The position numbers and the translations under genes are program-made. The notes under the pieces are model-generated. The model worked only from the letters and a program-made list of their open reading frames with translations. It did not search any database and was not told where the DNA came from. This document shows positions 52,330-64,000 of a stretch of DNA of 64,000 bases, piece by piece (the stretch's first letter is position 1; every line of letters begins with the position of its first letter). This DNA is from Prostheceraeus crozeri. Its lineage: Eukaryota > Platyhelminthes > Polycladida > Euryleptidae. The stretch spans positions 1 through 64,000 of the forward strand of contig CAJQUW010008615.1 of the NCBI GenBank assembly GCA_907163375.1, read 5' to 3'.

Positions 52330-53732
52330 AAAAACAGAAGCAACAATCAAAAAAGTCTCCGTTGACTTCCCGGCACTTTTCCCATTGCTTGGGTAGGCGT
52401 TGAATTCCGTCGGCAAAGAAGGAATTCGGCTGTCCTTTGAACCAATCCCTAACAGCTATCTTCACTTCTTCGTTTGATCGGAATCGTTGTCCCTTGAGAA
52501 ACTTCTTCAGGGGACCAAAAATGTGAAAATCACGAGGTGACAGATCAGGACTGTATGCAGGGTGTTCCAAAACTTCCCAACGCTTCCTTGTCAATGCGTC
52601 AGATGTCGTCTTCGAAACGTGTGGTCTTGCGTTGTCGTGAAGAAGAATGACACCAGAAGACAACATACCGTACCGAGTCGCTTGCTCTTTATCGCTTGGT
52701 GAAGCTTGTGCAAAGTCTGGATATGATAATGATGATGATAATGCGTTTATTGAAATGAATGGAAATCACGCAGAGACAAAGAAAATTACAAGGTACTATT
52801 ATACAGCTTGGTACAAAAAGGAACGAAAGAAAGGGCACGCCGTTGAGTTCTACACAGAGGCATTTCAAGATGCCGTGAGTAAGAAAGCCGACGAGGAACG
52901 AGTTCGTGTAAAACGTTATCAGGGTTGAACATTTCAGTGAAAGTCTTTAGGGTTTTCCGTTGTCTACGAGTTTCTAGATCTTCGAGGCAGGCGTTATGGA
53001 AATCATTCCCGCAAATGACCCGATGACAAAGCCTTTGATATACCGCTGCGAATTGATTGTTTCGTTGGGTTCAAGAAACTCGAGGAGCAGCGGGCCCTGA
53101 ATATCGAAGAACACCGTGAGCATCACCTTCCCTGCAGATTGTTCTTCGGCTTGGATGAACTTGGATGCTTCCTCTGCATGCTACTCTGCTTCCCTTCCGG
53201 CTCGAAATGATGGCACCACGTCTCGTCTCCAGTCACAATGCGACGCAAGAATTGCTCATTCTCGGTATTGAAGCGAGTCAGGTGTTCCAAACCGAGTGTT
53301 CTCCGTCTTTCGTTGTGGTCTTCAGCAAGCATTCGAGGCACACATTGAGAGCAAACTTTGTGATACTGCAACTTTTCCTTCACGATGGTATGCATTGAGC
53401 CAATTTGAGACATTGAAGTCGTCTGCCAGATCTCGAATGCTTCGTCGACGATCGGCTCTGACTGCGGTATCGATGGTCTCAGTCACACTTTCGGTCACCA
53501 CTTTGTGCGCCTGTCCAGAACGTGGCAAATCAGATGTTTCAGTTCGCCCCTTTCGAAACTTTCTTGACCACTCTGTCATTGTGGTATTTGAAACAGCTCA
53601 ATCTCTGTATACTGATGCCATTCTGCGATGGATCTCTGCTGGCATGCATCCTTCTGTGGTCAGGAATTGAATAACCGCTCTCTGGTCTTCTTTGGACGGA
53701 CTTTCTACCATGAACGACATTTCACTCGTCAT
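52330..53732 (-). pseudogene. mariner transposase, broken
   Basis: The likely start is ATG 53732, followed by the helix-turn-helix region (KEDQRAVIQFLTTEGCMPAEI and later IRDLADDFNVS). The first catalytic Asp is in VTGDETWCHHF (53.2 kb). The second is in VILLHDNARPH and the third in YSPDLSPRDFHIF, 34 residues apart, as in classical mariners. Several frameshifts and a LINE insertion between the first and second Asp inactivate it. Confidence 0.82.
52725..53036 (-). mobile_element. 5'-truncated LINE inserted in mariner
   Basis: The minus strand encodes the LINE C-terminal signature (HRVICGNDFHNACLEDLETR, ELVPRRLSYSRHLEM, FVPFCTKLYNS) and ends in a (ATC)n-like tail at 52725-52740 after AATAAACGC. 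The 5-bp word GATAT at 52720-52724 recurs at 53037-53041 and fits a target duplication. Same group as the other LINEs here but a distinct family. Confidence 0.72.
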
Positions 53733-53884
53733 TAACCGTGAACAACAGATACACTTGATGAACAAACACATTGTCACGCTGTTATAAAGCACTGAATAGT
53801 ACTCCACAGGTCTGCTTTGATTAATTGGTCATGCATGAACCCGCTAAGATAAGTCGAACGGGTTTCATTTGAACACGCCCCGTA

Positions 53885-56785
53885 GCTGTCTCATAGTCCT
53901 AGCAGTTTATCAGTGCTGATTAAATGCAGCGAATGTTCATGTTCTGAAAAATGAATGAGTTATGTCAAATCGATCAATTATCCGACAGGTTTCCACATAG
54001 GCTGATCAATTCATAGAATGTGACGTTTATCCAAAAACTAAGACCGGTGATTCGCCTTCTCTTGATGCTCAAGTGTTACTCATCCATTTCATGATAATCA
54101 CAGTAGGCTTACAGAATGCTTCGAACAATTATTTGAAAACCTGAAGCGACCGCACAGAAACACTGTTAAGCTACGTTCACACATGAAAGAAGAACCCGAG
54201 AGTTGACCTCAAATCAAACCTGAGACTGAGACCAATCCGTTCACATTTGAGAGAGAGATCTCAGGAAAAAAGCTGCCCCCAATTTTCATGAGCCATTCCT
54301 TCACTTAGCTATTGACGCTGAGACTCGCTGAGACATGACCTGAGATCTGCTGAGACCTAGGTCTCAGACCCGTTCACACTACCGACATCAGGTCGCAGAT
54401 AAATTGAAAAATGTTTCTATTAATACTCTTTTGTTGCGCTAACTCTCAGGTTCCGTTCAGACTATGTGAGAGCTTTCTGAGATTCATGATTCATTTTGTG
54501 ATAAATCGTCATGAAGAATAGACGTAGCAAGAAAAATCTTCACAAACATTCATCAAATTTATCAAGCGCAAAACCATCGAGGTGGTCTATGGTATGAGGT
54601 ACTAACATTTCTTTTCCTAGGCTCTATGCCTCCTTCAAAATATTCATCAATAGTAGATGGCTTACCACAAAGATAGCCTAAATTTTACATAGTCTACAAG
54701 TTCTTCTAACTTCCCTCTCTCGCGCGAATTCAGATCAGCTCTGTCATATAACTGTCTAACAACCTCTTTCAACCTCTCCATGTTGAGGAGAGGTATGGTT
54801 TTGCCACCTTGTAAAGCTACCAGGAGAAGGAATTCGTTCTTCCCGGCGCCAGTAATAATTGTTAACAATGATTTGACTGACTGAGTTAACATTTATGTTT
54901 CAACAGTTCTTGATCATTACATTTAGCTTGCTTTTGAACAACATCTAATTTTTAGTAGACTGCTTCCGTGCACCAGTGCTAATTGTACCAATTTTGAAAT
55001 CTCTTTGTCGTATAGTACTTTCTATATTTGTATTTGTATGTGCCTACGATTTATATGATTTTCATTTACCTTGCGAATATATAAACATTTCTCTCTTTCT
55101 CTCTTGAACTTAATCAATCTTATGTTTTTAATTTTCTACTTGGGGGCATGTACCTAGATGGTAAAATGACTCATCCTTTTCCATCAAACTTTGATGAAAA
55201 AGCTCTCGATTGAAGCGCTTATAAAATGTACCTTAATAATGATCAGCTTCTGATGGTTTGCAAGGTTGGACTTTGGATTTTGGGTCAACCTTGGGTAAGT
55301 GATGCAAAACTTGGGTTTGCTGCACTGTTAATGCTGCATATAGGACCTACGCAAATTAAGTTATAAAATTGATATTTTGATTTGAATCTTAGGACAACTA
55401 CATGATAAAAGCATAAAGTTCTGATTTTTGAATCGAAGTTTCACTCAATTCACAGAATATTTCAAATATGAAATACTAGTGATGATTGGATGTTTCATTT
55501 TGGGTTTGACAATGCCGCGCATTGAAAGTTCGCACATATTGCATTTGCTGTAATTTTGCATGTATTTTACTGCATTTATGCATATTGAATTTTTATACAT
55601 TTCATATGTTTTAAACGTATATCTTCGCAGTTATCTTCACACCCTTAAACTTTCTGCAATAACCGACATTTATCCAAAAATTAATTAATTCCAATTTCGC
55701 ATTCTAAACATGTTTAACCCTGCACTGACTACGCAGATTCCATTTATTAAGTCTGTTTATATTTCTGAATGATAAAATGAAAACAATTGCTTTGCTATGA
55801 TAATTGTGTTCAATCATAATTAAATCAAAAATCTTCAATTAGTCAGTATATCAGTGTTGATTAAAATACAGGAAAGCTTTATAACGTAATGTACGCACTT
55901 AGGCTACTAATTGCAGCTATTGCAATAAAGAAATCGTTTCACACTAATACTTCTCATGGACCCAATAGAAATTTTGTCCTATAAAAGAATCCTTATGGCA
56001 GCGCAAAATACAAACAATGTACTTCATTTACTTGATTCTATTCATTTATCGAAACTTGGGCTTGGGTTTTGGGTTTTGATCCAAGTCTGGGGTATACCCA
56101 ATACAAGTTTTTGCCCAGCCTTAAGTTCAGGCCTACTGGTGCATTTTTCTTTTGTAACCGAGTTAACCGAGTTTTGCTGGAATATTTTACTGAGAACTGA
56201 GATTTTAGAAAACTCAGTATACCGAGTTTAACTTAACTTGGTTAATTTCCGGCAACCTCGGTTAACTGAATTTCTTGAAAAACTCAATTGACAACACTGG
56301 TTTCATTCGGCATGCACGTGGGAATGAACTAACCGACGAAATCCTAATGAAAAGATTTCTGCTTGTTACAATAGTAATTTTATGCGCGTCGTGATTTAAC
56401 GCATTGACATTAAGTTGGCTATTGCGCATCTTTACGGACATGTAGATGCAAGTCCGCTGTTTTTCATGTTTTCTTATTTAGTGTCCCGCTTCTGGTGAGA
56501 GTCGAATACACAATCCAGTTGTATATTGATAACAAGGAAGTCTCGGAAAGTTGAAGCGCATACAACTTTTCCTGAGACATGGTCGTTGTCTCAGTTGAAG
56601 GTCTCAGGGTTGTTAACACTTGAGACAAGGATCGTAGAGCTTGTCTCACAGGCTTCTCTCAGACGCTTGAGAGAAGCTTGTCTCAGGACCGTTCACACTA
56701 TCTCTCAGCAAACGTGGTGAGCCTCCCCCTGGTCGCCTCGCACAAACTGATGATTAACACTCATAATAAAGTTACCGAGATAAAT
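53885..56785. other. Mostly unassigned DNA with TCTCAG-rich repeats
   Basis: 54165-54520 and 56510-56720 are dense in GAGAC/TCTCAG words and both contain GTTCACACTA-type sequence, so they look like relatives of one repeat family. 56050-56290 is rich in TTGGGTTTTGG and AACCGAGTT words. No gene except the small frame listed separately. Confidence 0.4.
54662..54892 (-). CDS. Hypothetical ORF, 76 residues
   Basis: An open frame from ATG 54892 to a TAG just upstream of 54660. The N-terminal 40 residues are moderately hydrophobic (LLTIITGAGKNEFLLLVAL). The C-terminal half is a charged amphipathic helix (NMERLKEVVRQLYDRADLNS). No domain recognised. It could be a small gene or an exon; the protein-like composition is the only support. 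Confidence 0.28.
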   Translation of the reverse strand: MLTQSVKSLLTIITGAGKNEFLLLVALQGGKTIPLLNMERLKEVVRQLYDRADLNSRERGKLEELVDYVKFRLSLW

Positions 56786-56789
56786 GAAG

Positions 56790-58130
56790 GGTAAAAACTG
56801 TCTCCTTCTGGACGCAAAGGTCTGGCTTCGATGTGTAGATCCTCTAAAACAAGAAGATGAAGCTTACACCTTCATCTCTTCAGTTCCGAGAATCCTGAGG
56901 AGGTATCACAGCCACATCGAAGATGACGCTTGGCAATGCTGCTTGATGGCTTCCTGCCATTGGTGTCACCTCTCATAAGCCACGCTGGACAGTCTCCCCT
57001 CGGTTCGACCAATGTATCTGCTGCACCACAGATACAACTGAATCTGTAGAGGTCGTTCGATTCCGAAGTGATTGGAAGTCTGTCCTTAAGGCTAGAGCTC
57101 CAGATTGCTTGGGTCACTGGGAAAACGCAAACGGTGACCGCGAAGAAAACGGCTACAATTCTTTGGAGAGCTTCTTCTTGAGCCAGTCGTGATTGGCATC
57201 ACCTTTGAAGGGTACACGAATGGTAATAACTTCCTTCTGGGCCCAATAGTCTCCGATTTATCTTCAGGGACTGCACTACCCTTCTCGATGAAATTATCTG
57301 CGTAGTCATTCTTTCTTTGTACTTGTTTAAGAAAACTTAGCCCATCACATAAGTTTTCAGGAGAACATGGCCATCACTCCCTGTACTAAAGGGTCTTCAC
57401 TTGGCCGATTTTATAGAAAATTAGTGAAAAGCTTCTGAACTTTAAATACAGGCCGCACCATGTCTTCTTACGATGCAATTTCAGTGATGGTATTCCGGAA
57501 TTGCGTCGAGTGATGACACCATCCAGGAATGGGAGAGAAATGTAACTTTCCATTTCCAAAGTAAATTTGAGATTGGAATGCAGACTGTTGAGCTTTCCTA
57601 AGATCACGTTGGCAATTGACACTGTGCAAGTCGTTTGCTGACATAAAGATGTCAACATAACGGACATGCATACTTGAAGACGATTGTGTTCTAGTTGACA
57701 GCTTGTTCTCGAAGAAACCCAAGACGACATTTGCAAGTACGGGGCCGAGTGGACTTCCCATGGCAAATCCTTCCTTTTATGCATAGTAGCAACCACCACA
57801 CAGGAGCTGAACATCTGAGGTGCACATGAGCAGCATTCTTTTAAGAATGTGAAATGGAACGCTCAGACTGATTTGCTTACTCACGACGATTTCTTCAATT
57901 ACGTCGATTGTTTCATAGACTAGTAAACAAGGAGACGACATCGTAGGACACCATGATGCTGTTGTCTAGATTGATGCTAGAGATGCGGTCAACAAAGTCG
58001 AAAGTGCCTTTCACAGACTATGAATTCACTGCTGCTTCAACGGGTTTCAAGATGGACGTGAGCCACTTTTGCAGCGGATGTTGAGCTGAACCAGTCTACG
58101 GATGATGTAGGATGATGCAGACTATTGTAG
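56790..58130 (-). pseudogene. Penelope-like retroelement with GIY-YIG nuclease
   Basis: The minus strand shows scattered but ordered blocks: MVSYDVVSLFT (57.95 kb), MGSPLGPVLANVVLGFFE and VRYVDIFMS (57.6-57.76 kb), then LYRFSCICG and, in another frame, RYIGRTEGRLSS (57.0 kb), the GIY-YIG endonuclease core. The catalytic YVDD reads YVDI, and many stops and frameshifts are present. Penelope elements use this nuclease and RT for target-primed copying. The copy is inactive. Confidence 0.72.
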
Positions 58131-58240
58131 AGGCATACATGTACATGTGTAAACGTGATCAACGTCCATCACGCATATTTTGTTCCTACAGATCCTATTA
58201 TCCCGAACACTTGCCAGATTGGCAATCTCAGGATAATATA

Positions 58241-59651
58241 CAGGGTCATTTTAAAGTAACGCAACTTTTTGTTTGATTGCTATGCCGTCAAATAATGAGA
58301 TATCTACACATCATTTCTATTTTTAGACTAAGCACGTAGTCGGATTCTTATATACCACTTACCTGGCAGATAAGCTATTTCTATTTTCCCCAGCGTCCAA
58401 TTCAAATGTCTCGCATCGAGCTCCATGATAGAATTCTGATCGTTGAGTTGTACTACGAAAATGGGCGAAGTTTTGCTGTTGCCTTAAGACGATTCTCGAC
58501 GATTAAAGGGTTGAAAACAAAATCTGAGGCCCCATCGTTATCCACTGTGTGTGCATTAATCGAGAGGTTTCAGACAACTGGCAGTGTCGCCGATCTGCCA
58601 AAATCAGGGAGACCTCGTGTGAGTGACGATCACATCGAACATGTTGCAGAACTTGTGGCTACCTCGTCCGGAAGAACGAGCATTGCCAAAGTCAGCAAAG
58701 ACATTGGCATTAGTCAAGCAAGTGCCCGAAAGATATTGAAATGCCACCTGCGGATGCATCCATAACGAATTCATTTTGTGCAGCAGTTGACTTCTTTGGA
58801 CTGTACAAAGAGATTGAACTTTTGCTCATCAATGCTATAGCAGTTTTCTGAAAATGACCAATTTATTAACAACATCTTATGGACTGATCAAGCTCATTTT
58901 CATCTCTCCGGGGCAGTTAACTCGTGGAACACACGAATATGGTCAACCAACAATCCATATGAAATCCAAGAACAGCCACTTCATTCTCCGAAATTAACTG
59001 CTTGGGCTGGATTTATCCACAACGTCTTGCTTCCTCCATTCTTCTTTGAAGATGATGACGGCAGAACAGTAACTGTGAACTTCGCACGATACCAGCAAGT
59101 GATCACCGATCATGTGAAGCCTAATTTGACTCAGAGAAGAATGTTGAAGAAGACATTGATGCAACAGGATGGTGCACCACCTCACACATCAAACGCTAGT
59201 AAGCTGACTCTGAGATCAATCTTTCAGGAGAGAGTCATCTCCAAGGGATTTCCCACGGAATGGCCTCCAAGAAGACCTGACTTAAATCCGTGTGACTTTT
59301 GGTTATGGGGCTATTTGAAAGCCAATGTGTACACTCCTTCTCCGCGTTCTTTGGAGGAACTCAAAGAACGGATGCGGGCGGCTATGAATGACATTTCGAT
59401 CAAGATGCTTCAAGCAACTTGTGAATCAGTCCCTATGCGGTTTCAATACTGTATTGAAAAGAAATGTAACCACATTAACCCAAAATATAATTGATTCATA
59501 TAAAATCTCGTTTCTTTTCTGCTGTTACACATTTATTTTTAGCAAATCCGATAATCTTAGGTTCCCAAAAATGTAAGGTACTACATTCACAGCTTGTTTT
59601 TTAACCATCTCACATTCTTATGAAAACTTCGGTTTCTTTAAAATGACCCTG
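58241..59651 (+). mobile_element. Second DD41D IS630-Tc1-mariner transposon
   Basis: Termini CAGGGTCATTTTAAAG at 58241 and its complement ending at 59651, both flanked by TA (TATA on each side). Length 1411 bp, about that of a minimal element of this superfamily. Confidence 0.85.
58406..59494 (+). pseudogene. DD41D transposase with two stop codons
   Basis: One frame from ATG 58406 to 59494 interrupted by TAA 58763-58765 and TAG 58838-58840; no frameshift is needed. The N-terminal HTH part carries KSGRPRVS at about residue 67. Catalytic residues: ILWTDQAHF, LMQQDGAPPHT and RRPDLNPCDFWLWG, the last Asp 41 residues after the second. It is about 30-40 percent similar by eye to the open transposase at 8725, with different termini, so it is a separate family. 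Only point nonsense changes separate it from an open frame. Confidence 0.85.
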
Positions 59652-61408
59652 TATAACGCGTCTATCTAATTATGTCCGATTACAAAATCTTGGGCCTTGA
59701 CCGCTTCAAGTCTACAATATGACGTCAAACCCGCAGTGTTATCAATCTCGGCCTCGAAAACAATGGATTACTGGTCGTCACTTGAATTACGGGATCGACA
59801 AAGTTTCGAATTATTCACGCTCTAGTTAAGTCCTGCACTTATCATGCAAAGTTTGCACATTGAAGAAATTCTGTTATCGAGGAAATCTTAATTCTTTTTC
59901 TTAAAATCTGAAAGAATCAGAGCGATCCTAGCATCATGTATCACAACAGTTCATAAGCGATGAAATGTTGCTTGGTTGACTAATAAGGAAATTCTCTTCC
60001 TGCCTTAACTAAGGGTCTTACTGTGTTATTTGTAATTTGCAATTCTAGTTTATCATGCTCACGTATCAGTGTAATTCTGAGCCCTTTATTTCATGACGAG
60101 GCATTAGCTTCTGTGTCTATAAAATCAATGCATTCATCACAATTTATTGACTGTTTCATTATTCTTTACTAAGTTATGACTTTTGATATCCACATGTCAA
60201 ATAAAACAAATATTTTTAGAAGCGATAGCCCTAAGAATCACCTAGGCTCAGTCAAGACTGCAACCAATTGAAAGCCTTTACCTCTTTCGCTTAAATCGTA
60301 GCCTCATATTCCATCTGTGGCGCATAAAAACGAAAAATCGTTATCTTTCTATTAGGTAGTGTATTACGTATTCTTTATGTTTTAAATGGAGCGCAACAGT
60401 TATACACATTGAGTGCAGGAGACTTCAACTTGAACGTAGTTTATGATAAGAATGCAATCATTTTCAATTACAATGCTAAAAGCCGTGTATACTGATATGC
60501 TTTCTTTTTGATGATGACAAGCTGCTTCCTAAACTGTGACTTCTAAATATCCTAATGGCCTCTGTCAACTGATTGAAAGTACACATCAGGTGTTTGGATT
60601 GCTTTGATAATACTGCATTTTTTAGGAATCCATGTCCTAAAAGTGAATGTGGCATGCTGCCTGTTGCAAGGAAAGCCAGATACACATGCACATTCTTCGA
60701 CGGGTATTATTGAGTACTACAAAGAAAAATAACGCGACGACGCTTCCTCTGTATGCAGACGGTTTGAAAGCTAAAGCCTAGCAAATGCAGATACTGACTT
60801 CCAATCATTCAAGTCCAGGAAATGTGTGTACGTTTCAAAGTATGTAGGGGAACTCACAAAGTTATGAGCCCATACTACTATCACAGAAATATTACTCATT
60901 TAAATAGTGAATTTGCTGAGAGAGAAAGTTAAAAAGTGCTAATCTGAGTGCCAAAACAGCTATTCATAAGTTCATGTGAATAGAATTTGTTGACATGCAT
61001 GGCTTCTAAAGTCAGCCGTTTTCGAAGATTCCGAACACCAGGGTGAATAATTTCCCATTAACAGCAATAACAGAATTAAAGGATACTATTATATATTCTG
61101 CGTATTTTTATTCACAACATAACAACAAGAACTAGGATGGCATTGTAAAAAGTGGTCTCTCATTGCCGAGTTTGAGGATCTGAGAATTACACTGATCCTG
61201 GACTTATGGATGACTGTTGAGGCACTCAGATTAGCACTATTTAGCTCCTCCCATAGGTAGGCTAATCCTGTTTAGATGAGTAGAATTTTCTTGATGATAG
61301 TAGATTCACAACTGTGTGAGTTTTTCTTCATCGTTTGAAATGATGATTTGATATCAATATCTGCATTTGACGCATAAAGTTTTCACGTAAGTTTTTCTCA
61401 ATAATTCT
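59652..61408. other. No recognisable gene; one old copy of repeat R
   Basis: 59855-60010 resembles repeat R (AAATCTTAATTCTTTTTCTT, AATCTGAAAGAATCAGAGCG, CATAAGCGATGAA), strongly diverged. The rest is unassigned AT-rich DNA. Confidence 0.4.
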
Positions 61409-62309
61409 ATTCAACGTAGCAAAGTGCGTCAAGGTAACAAAATTAGAATACAATAGGCTAACGACTAGCAAACTTTTAAAATGTGCAAAATATGATTTAA
61501 AAGAAAATTATTATATCCCAAAATGTCTAAAAATTTGAAAATACTTGCTAGACGGACAAACAACGGTTCTCCTCTCCTCATGTGGAATAAATTGGCGAGT
61601 AAGTCGTTCTGTTCAAAATTATGTTTATCACTATATTGAAAAGATTCTACTTAACAGTCTGCCATTCAGATGATAAGAGGACAGATCTGTTTCCAATCAA
61701 AATATCTGATCTAGCTAACTCAACGGGATTACGCTGTCTAAAATCTACCAGATGTGTAAGAGAATTAATATTAGTTCCTTAAGCTAAAACGTGAAGTAAA
61801 ATTCTACAAAATGTGTATGCAAATTTATTGACTATTTTTAATGAGGTCATCAACAGGAACTTGGTGAGGACGATCGCGTTTCGACTGTTAAATCCTGGAC
61901 GCTCAAACCCGACCAAGCGCGGTCCTGTGCATTTAAGATGCACAGCCTCAAAAATCAAATTTATAGTAGAGAAAAATTAGCATCCATCAAAAAAATAGAG
62001 TCGCTATCGACTGAAATGTACCTCAGACATTTGAAAGAAGGACAGAGTCCAGCCAGTAGAGGTCAAGAGGCGGTGACGTAATCCACCTTCAACTCAAGAC
62101 GTGCTGCAAAAACAATTCAACATAGCAAAGTGCGTCAAGGTAACAAAATTAAAATACAATAAGCTAACGACTAACTAACTTTTAAAATGTGCAAAATATG
62201 ATTTAAAAGAAAATTATTATATCCCAAAAATGTCCAAGAATTTAAAAATACTTACTAGAAGGACAAACAACGGTTCTCCTCTCCTCATGTGGAATGAATT
62301 GGCGAGTAA
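61409..62309 (+). repeat. Pair of ~195-bp direct repeats around a 510-bp unit
   Basis: 61409-61602 and 62115-62309 are about 93-95 percent identical and in the same orientation, starting ATTCAACRTAGCAAAGTGCG and ending GAATTGGCGAGTAA. The 512 bp between has no coding frame. This could be a small LTR-type (TRIM-like) element, a tandem duplication or satellite fragment. The ends are not TG...CA. Confidence 0.65.
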
Positions 62310-62439
62310 TTAATTGGCTATGTTATTTCAGGATAACAACTTGTGGCTCCCGCTGAAATTAGCGATCATGGTCTACAAGACAATTATAAGCTCTGAAAAA
62401 AAGAAATAATTGCATGGGAGAAGCCAGACAACAGAATTT

Positions 62440-62996
62440 GTTGACTGCAATGCAAAATGATAGTAGGCCTATAGACAATCGCGCCGCCGATGATGATTTT
62501 CAATCGGCGCTTGATTTAAAGCTAGAATCAATTTTTTGGGAAAATTACACGAGATTTTAATGACCTTCACTTCGATGACATCATGACTGATGCCAGTCCG
62601 CATCATTTGATTTTAAGACAAAACACACTCTGCGCAATACAGAATAGCTACTGAGGAAGATTTGTTGTCTCTAGAATATGTTGGTCGGTCTGCTTGCTAA
62701 CTCTTTCTCGGCAGTTTGGAAAACGAAGTAGAATGATACATGAGCACTACAATCAAACCTGATGATTGCGTGGACACACTTCAGTGGTGGAGATCTGTAT
62801 CAGCACAGCACGACTCGGGCAACTTGCCCGGTTCATATTTTCGATTCTGGCTTCTGCAGCTCCAATTGAGAGAGTGTGGAATGTAGCAGGAGTCATTGAC
62901 AACAAAAGGCGGATCTCCCTGAGACCAGGCCATTTAAATAAACTTTTATTCTTACACGACAATTATTCGTATGGTAAACAATTGCTGAATACTTAG
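62440..62996 (+). pseudogene. hAT transposase C-terminal remnant
   Basis: The frame 62766-62996 ends with APIERVWNVAGVIDNKRRIS and LNKLLFLHDNY, the hAT C-terminal dimerisation motif (ER.FS..G....KR..L). Upstream, in another frame, DCVDTLQWW gives the matching W-W motif, with a frameshift near 62810. A piece at about 62445-62560 (ESIFWENYTRF) may be the preceding region. No catalytic DDE residues or termini in view. Confidence 0.72.
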
Positions 62997-64000
62997 GGCC
63001 TACTTACAATTCATATTGTTTTTTAATTACGCATTTTTGTATTCTCGTTGTATTCTTGCATTGTTTTTGACAACCAGTTTGTGGATGCAGTCTTAGTAAT
63101 ACAATAATAGCCGCGTTGTTTTACAGTTAATATTTTTTATACAAATTTTTACACTCCGGAAAATTTGATTTATCAATGAGATATTTTTTCACCTATGGCC
63201 CGACTGCGGTATGTCATTCACAAATATGTGGAAGTCATATACTCGTAGTTTTAGATGTCTGTGATCATCATCTTATGGATATGAATTTATTTGTCTGGAA
63301 GTGACTATATCTATAACTTTTACATTTTCTGAATTTTTATCACGCGATCACAAAACAATGAAAAATCAAATATATACAATTAACTCATAGCAAGGTAGCG
63401 ATTATATTTGATCGCCTGGCATCATTTTAGATCAACAAATAAATTAGTAGGCCTACACCGGTGGCCTCGCCGCCGATAGATTTTCTGTGTTTATAAACTT
63501 CCGTGCCCCAATTTTGCAGTTTATTAACACAACCGAACTTTGCCACCTTTTAGGAGAGGCAGGACGCGATGGCACATATACATTTATTGGTTCAATTCGA
63601 AATGCAAAGAAAGAATCCACAGCCACGTTGTTTAATGGGTTAATACTCAATGGCATACCCGTCGAAGAATATAAGAATATACATCTGGCTTTCCTTCTAA
63701 CTTGTAAAGTCCGCGCTTGTGGAGAACTCCTTCTTCTGTTGTTTGGTAGTATTCATTATTTAGTATTTTTACTTATTTTTCAACTCATTTGTTTTCATCC
63801 GTGAATTCAATCAAACACAATCTGATTGATAATTTGAAAAACAAATCAAAAATGAGTTCTCCTTTTTAGACCAACACATTTTTCTTTTAAAAAATCAATT
63901 AAAACACCAACGGCATATCCACCACGGACTTAAACATGACAACAAAGTGCAACCTTTAAGACGATAGTCAATTCATATTTCCTATTGAATGTCGAATTCC
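62997..64000. other. No recognisable gene
   Basis: A frame at 63487-63804 opens with GTG and has a hydrophobic tail (about residues 80-103). I do not recognise it and there is no ATG near its start. Otherwise AT-rich DNA. Confidence 0.35.

Larger units (their letters stand above)
52225..53882 (-). mobile_element. mariner (DD34D) transposon carrying a nested LINE
   Basis: Inverted termini (GGCGTGTTCAAATGAAACCC at 52228 and its complement ending near 53879) flank a minus-strand mariner transposase. TA lies outside both ends (52223-52224 and 53883-53884). The length is 1658 bp including an insert of about 312 bp. Confidence 0.85.

Noticed and set aside
52647-52928. 93-codon + strand frame at the mariner locus
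   Set aside because: It crosses the junction of mariner and the antisense LINE; the minus strand gives the LINE signature, so this is a chance frame.

Overview
The window is a stretch of TE-dense invertebrate metazoan chromosome. It is AT-rich, uses the standard genetic code, has GT-AG introns, and carries no rRNA, operon or prokaryotic gene layout. I cannot name the species. Almost everything recognisable is mobile DNA, much of it nested. The only plausible ordinary host gene is a small secreted, dibasic-cleaved propeptide at 11.1 kb.

Layout. 0-0.8 kb: P-element/THAP9-like transposase tail. 1.25-4.5 kb: AP-endonuclease LINE with two ORFs. 6.9-8.2 kb: antisense 5'-truncated LINE. 8.2-10.6 kb: three-level nest (fold-back MITE, DD41D transposon with an open 354-aa transposase, inner palindromic MITE). 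13.6-14.3 kb: large fold-back repeat. 15.1-16.8 kb: dead Tc1. 17.5 kb: Penelope fragment. 18.5-38.1 kb: complete Maverick/Polinton-type element. 38.1-38.7 kb: LINE tail. 38.7-42.0 kb: HERO-like retrotransposon with a C-terminal restriction-like endonuclease. 42.3-42.5 kb: tRNA-derived SINE. 45-51 kb: dispersed repeats and a MITE. 52.2-53.9 kb: DD34D mariner holding a small LINE. 56.8-58.1 kb: antisense Penelope element. 58.2-59.7 kb: second DD41D transposon. 61.4-62.3 kb: pair of long direct repeats. 62.4-63.0 kb: hAT tail.

The main discovery is the element at 18502-38135. It has inverted terminal repeats of about 315-360 bp, AG/CT ends and a perfect 6-bp target duplication (CCTGTT), which together are the Polinton signature. 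It encodes a protein-primed-type family B DNA polymerase with N-terminal C2H2 fingers and spliced 5' exons. The rest of its cargo is unusual: a TATA-binding-protein-like protein, a DEDDh-type exonuclease, a RING-like protein, two paralogues of an unknown protein with a GFYSF motif, and three free-standing copies of a module also found in the polymerase N-terminus. Several genes start just behind a TATAAAA box, and two of these share a following GACGTCT. The element therefore appears to have carried a TBP-like factor together with promoters that such a factor could read. I found no integrase, packaging ATPase or capsid gene. Most reading frames now carry stops or frameshifts. A Ty3/Gypsy-like LTR retrotransposon (20054-24410; two mismatches between its 305-bp LTRs; 5-bp duplication CAAAG) later jumped into one Polinton gene.
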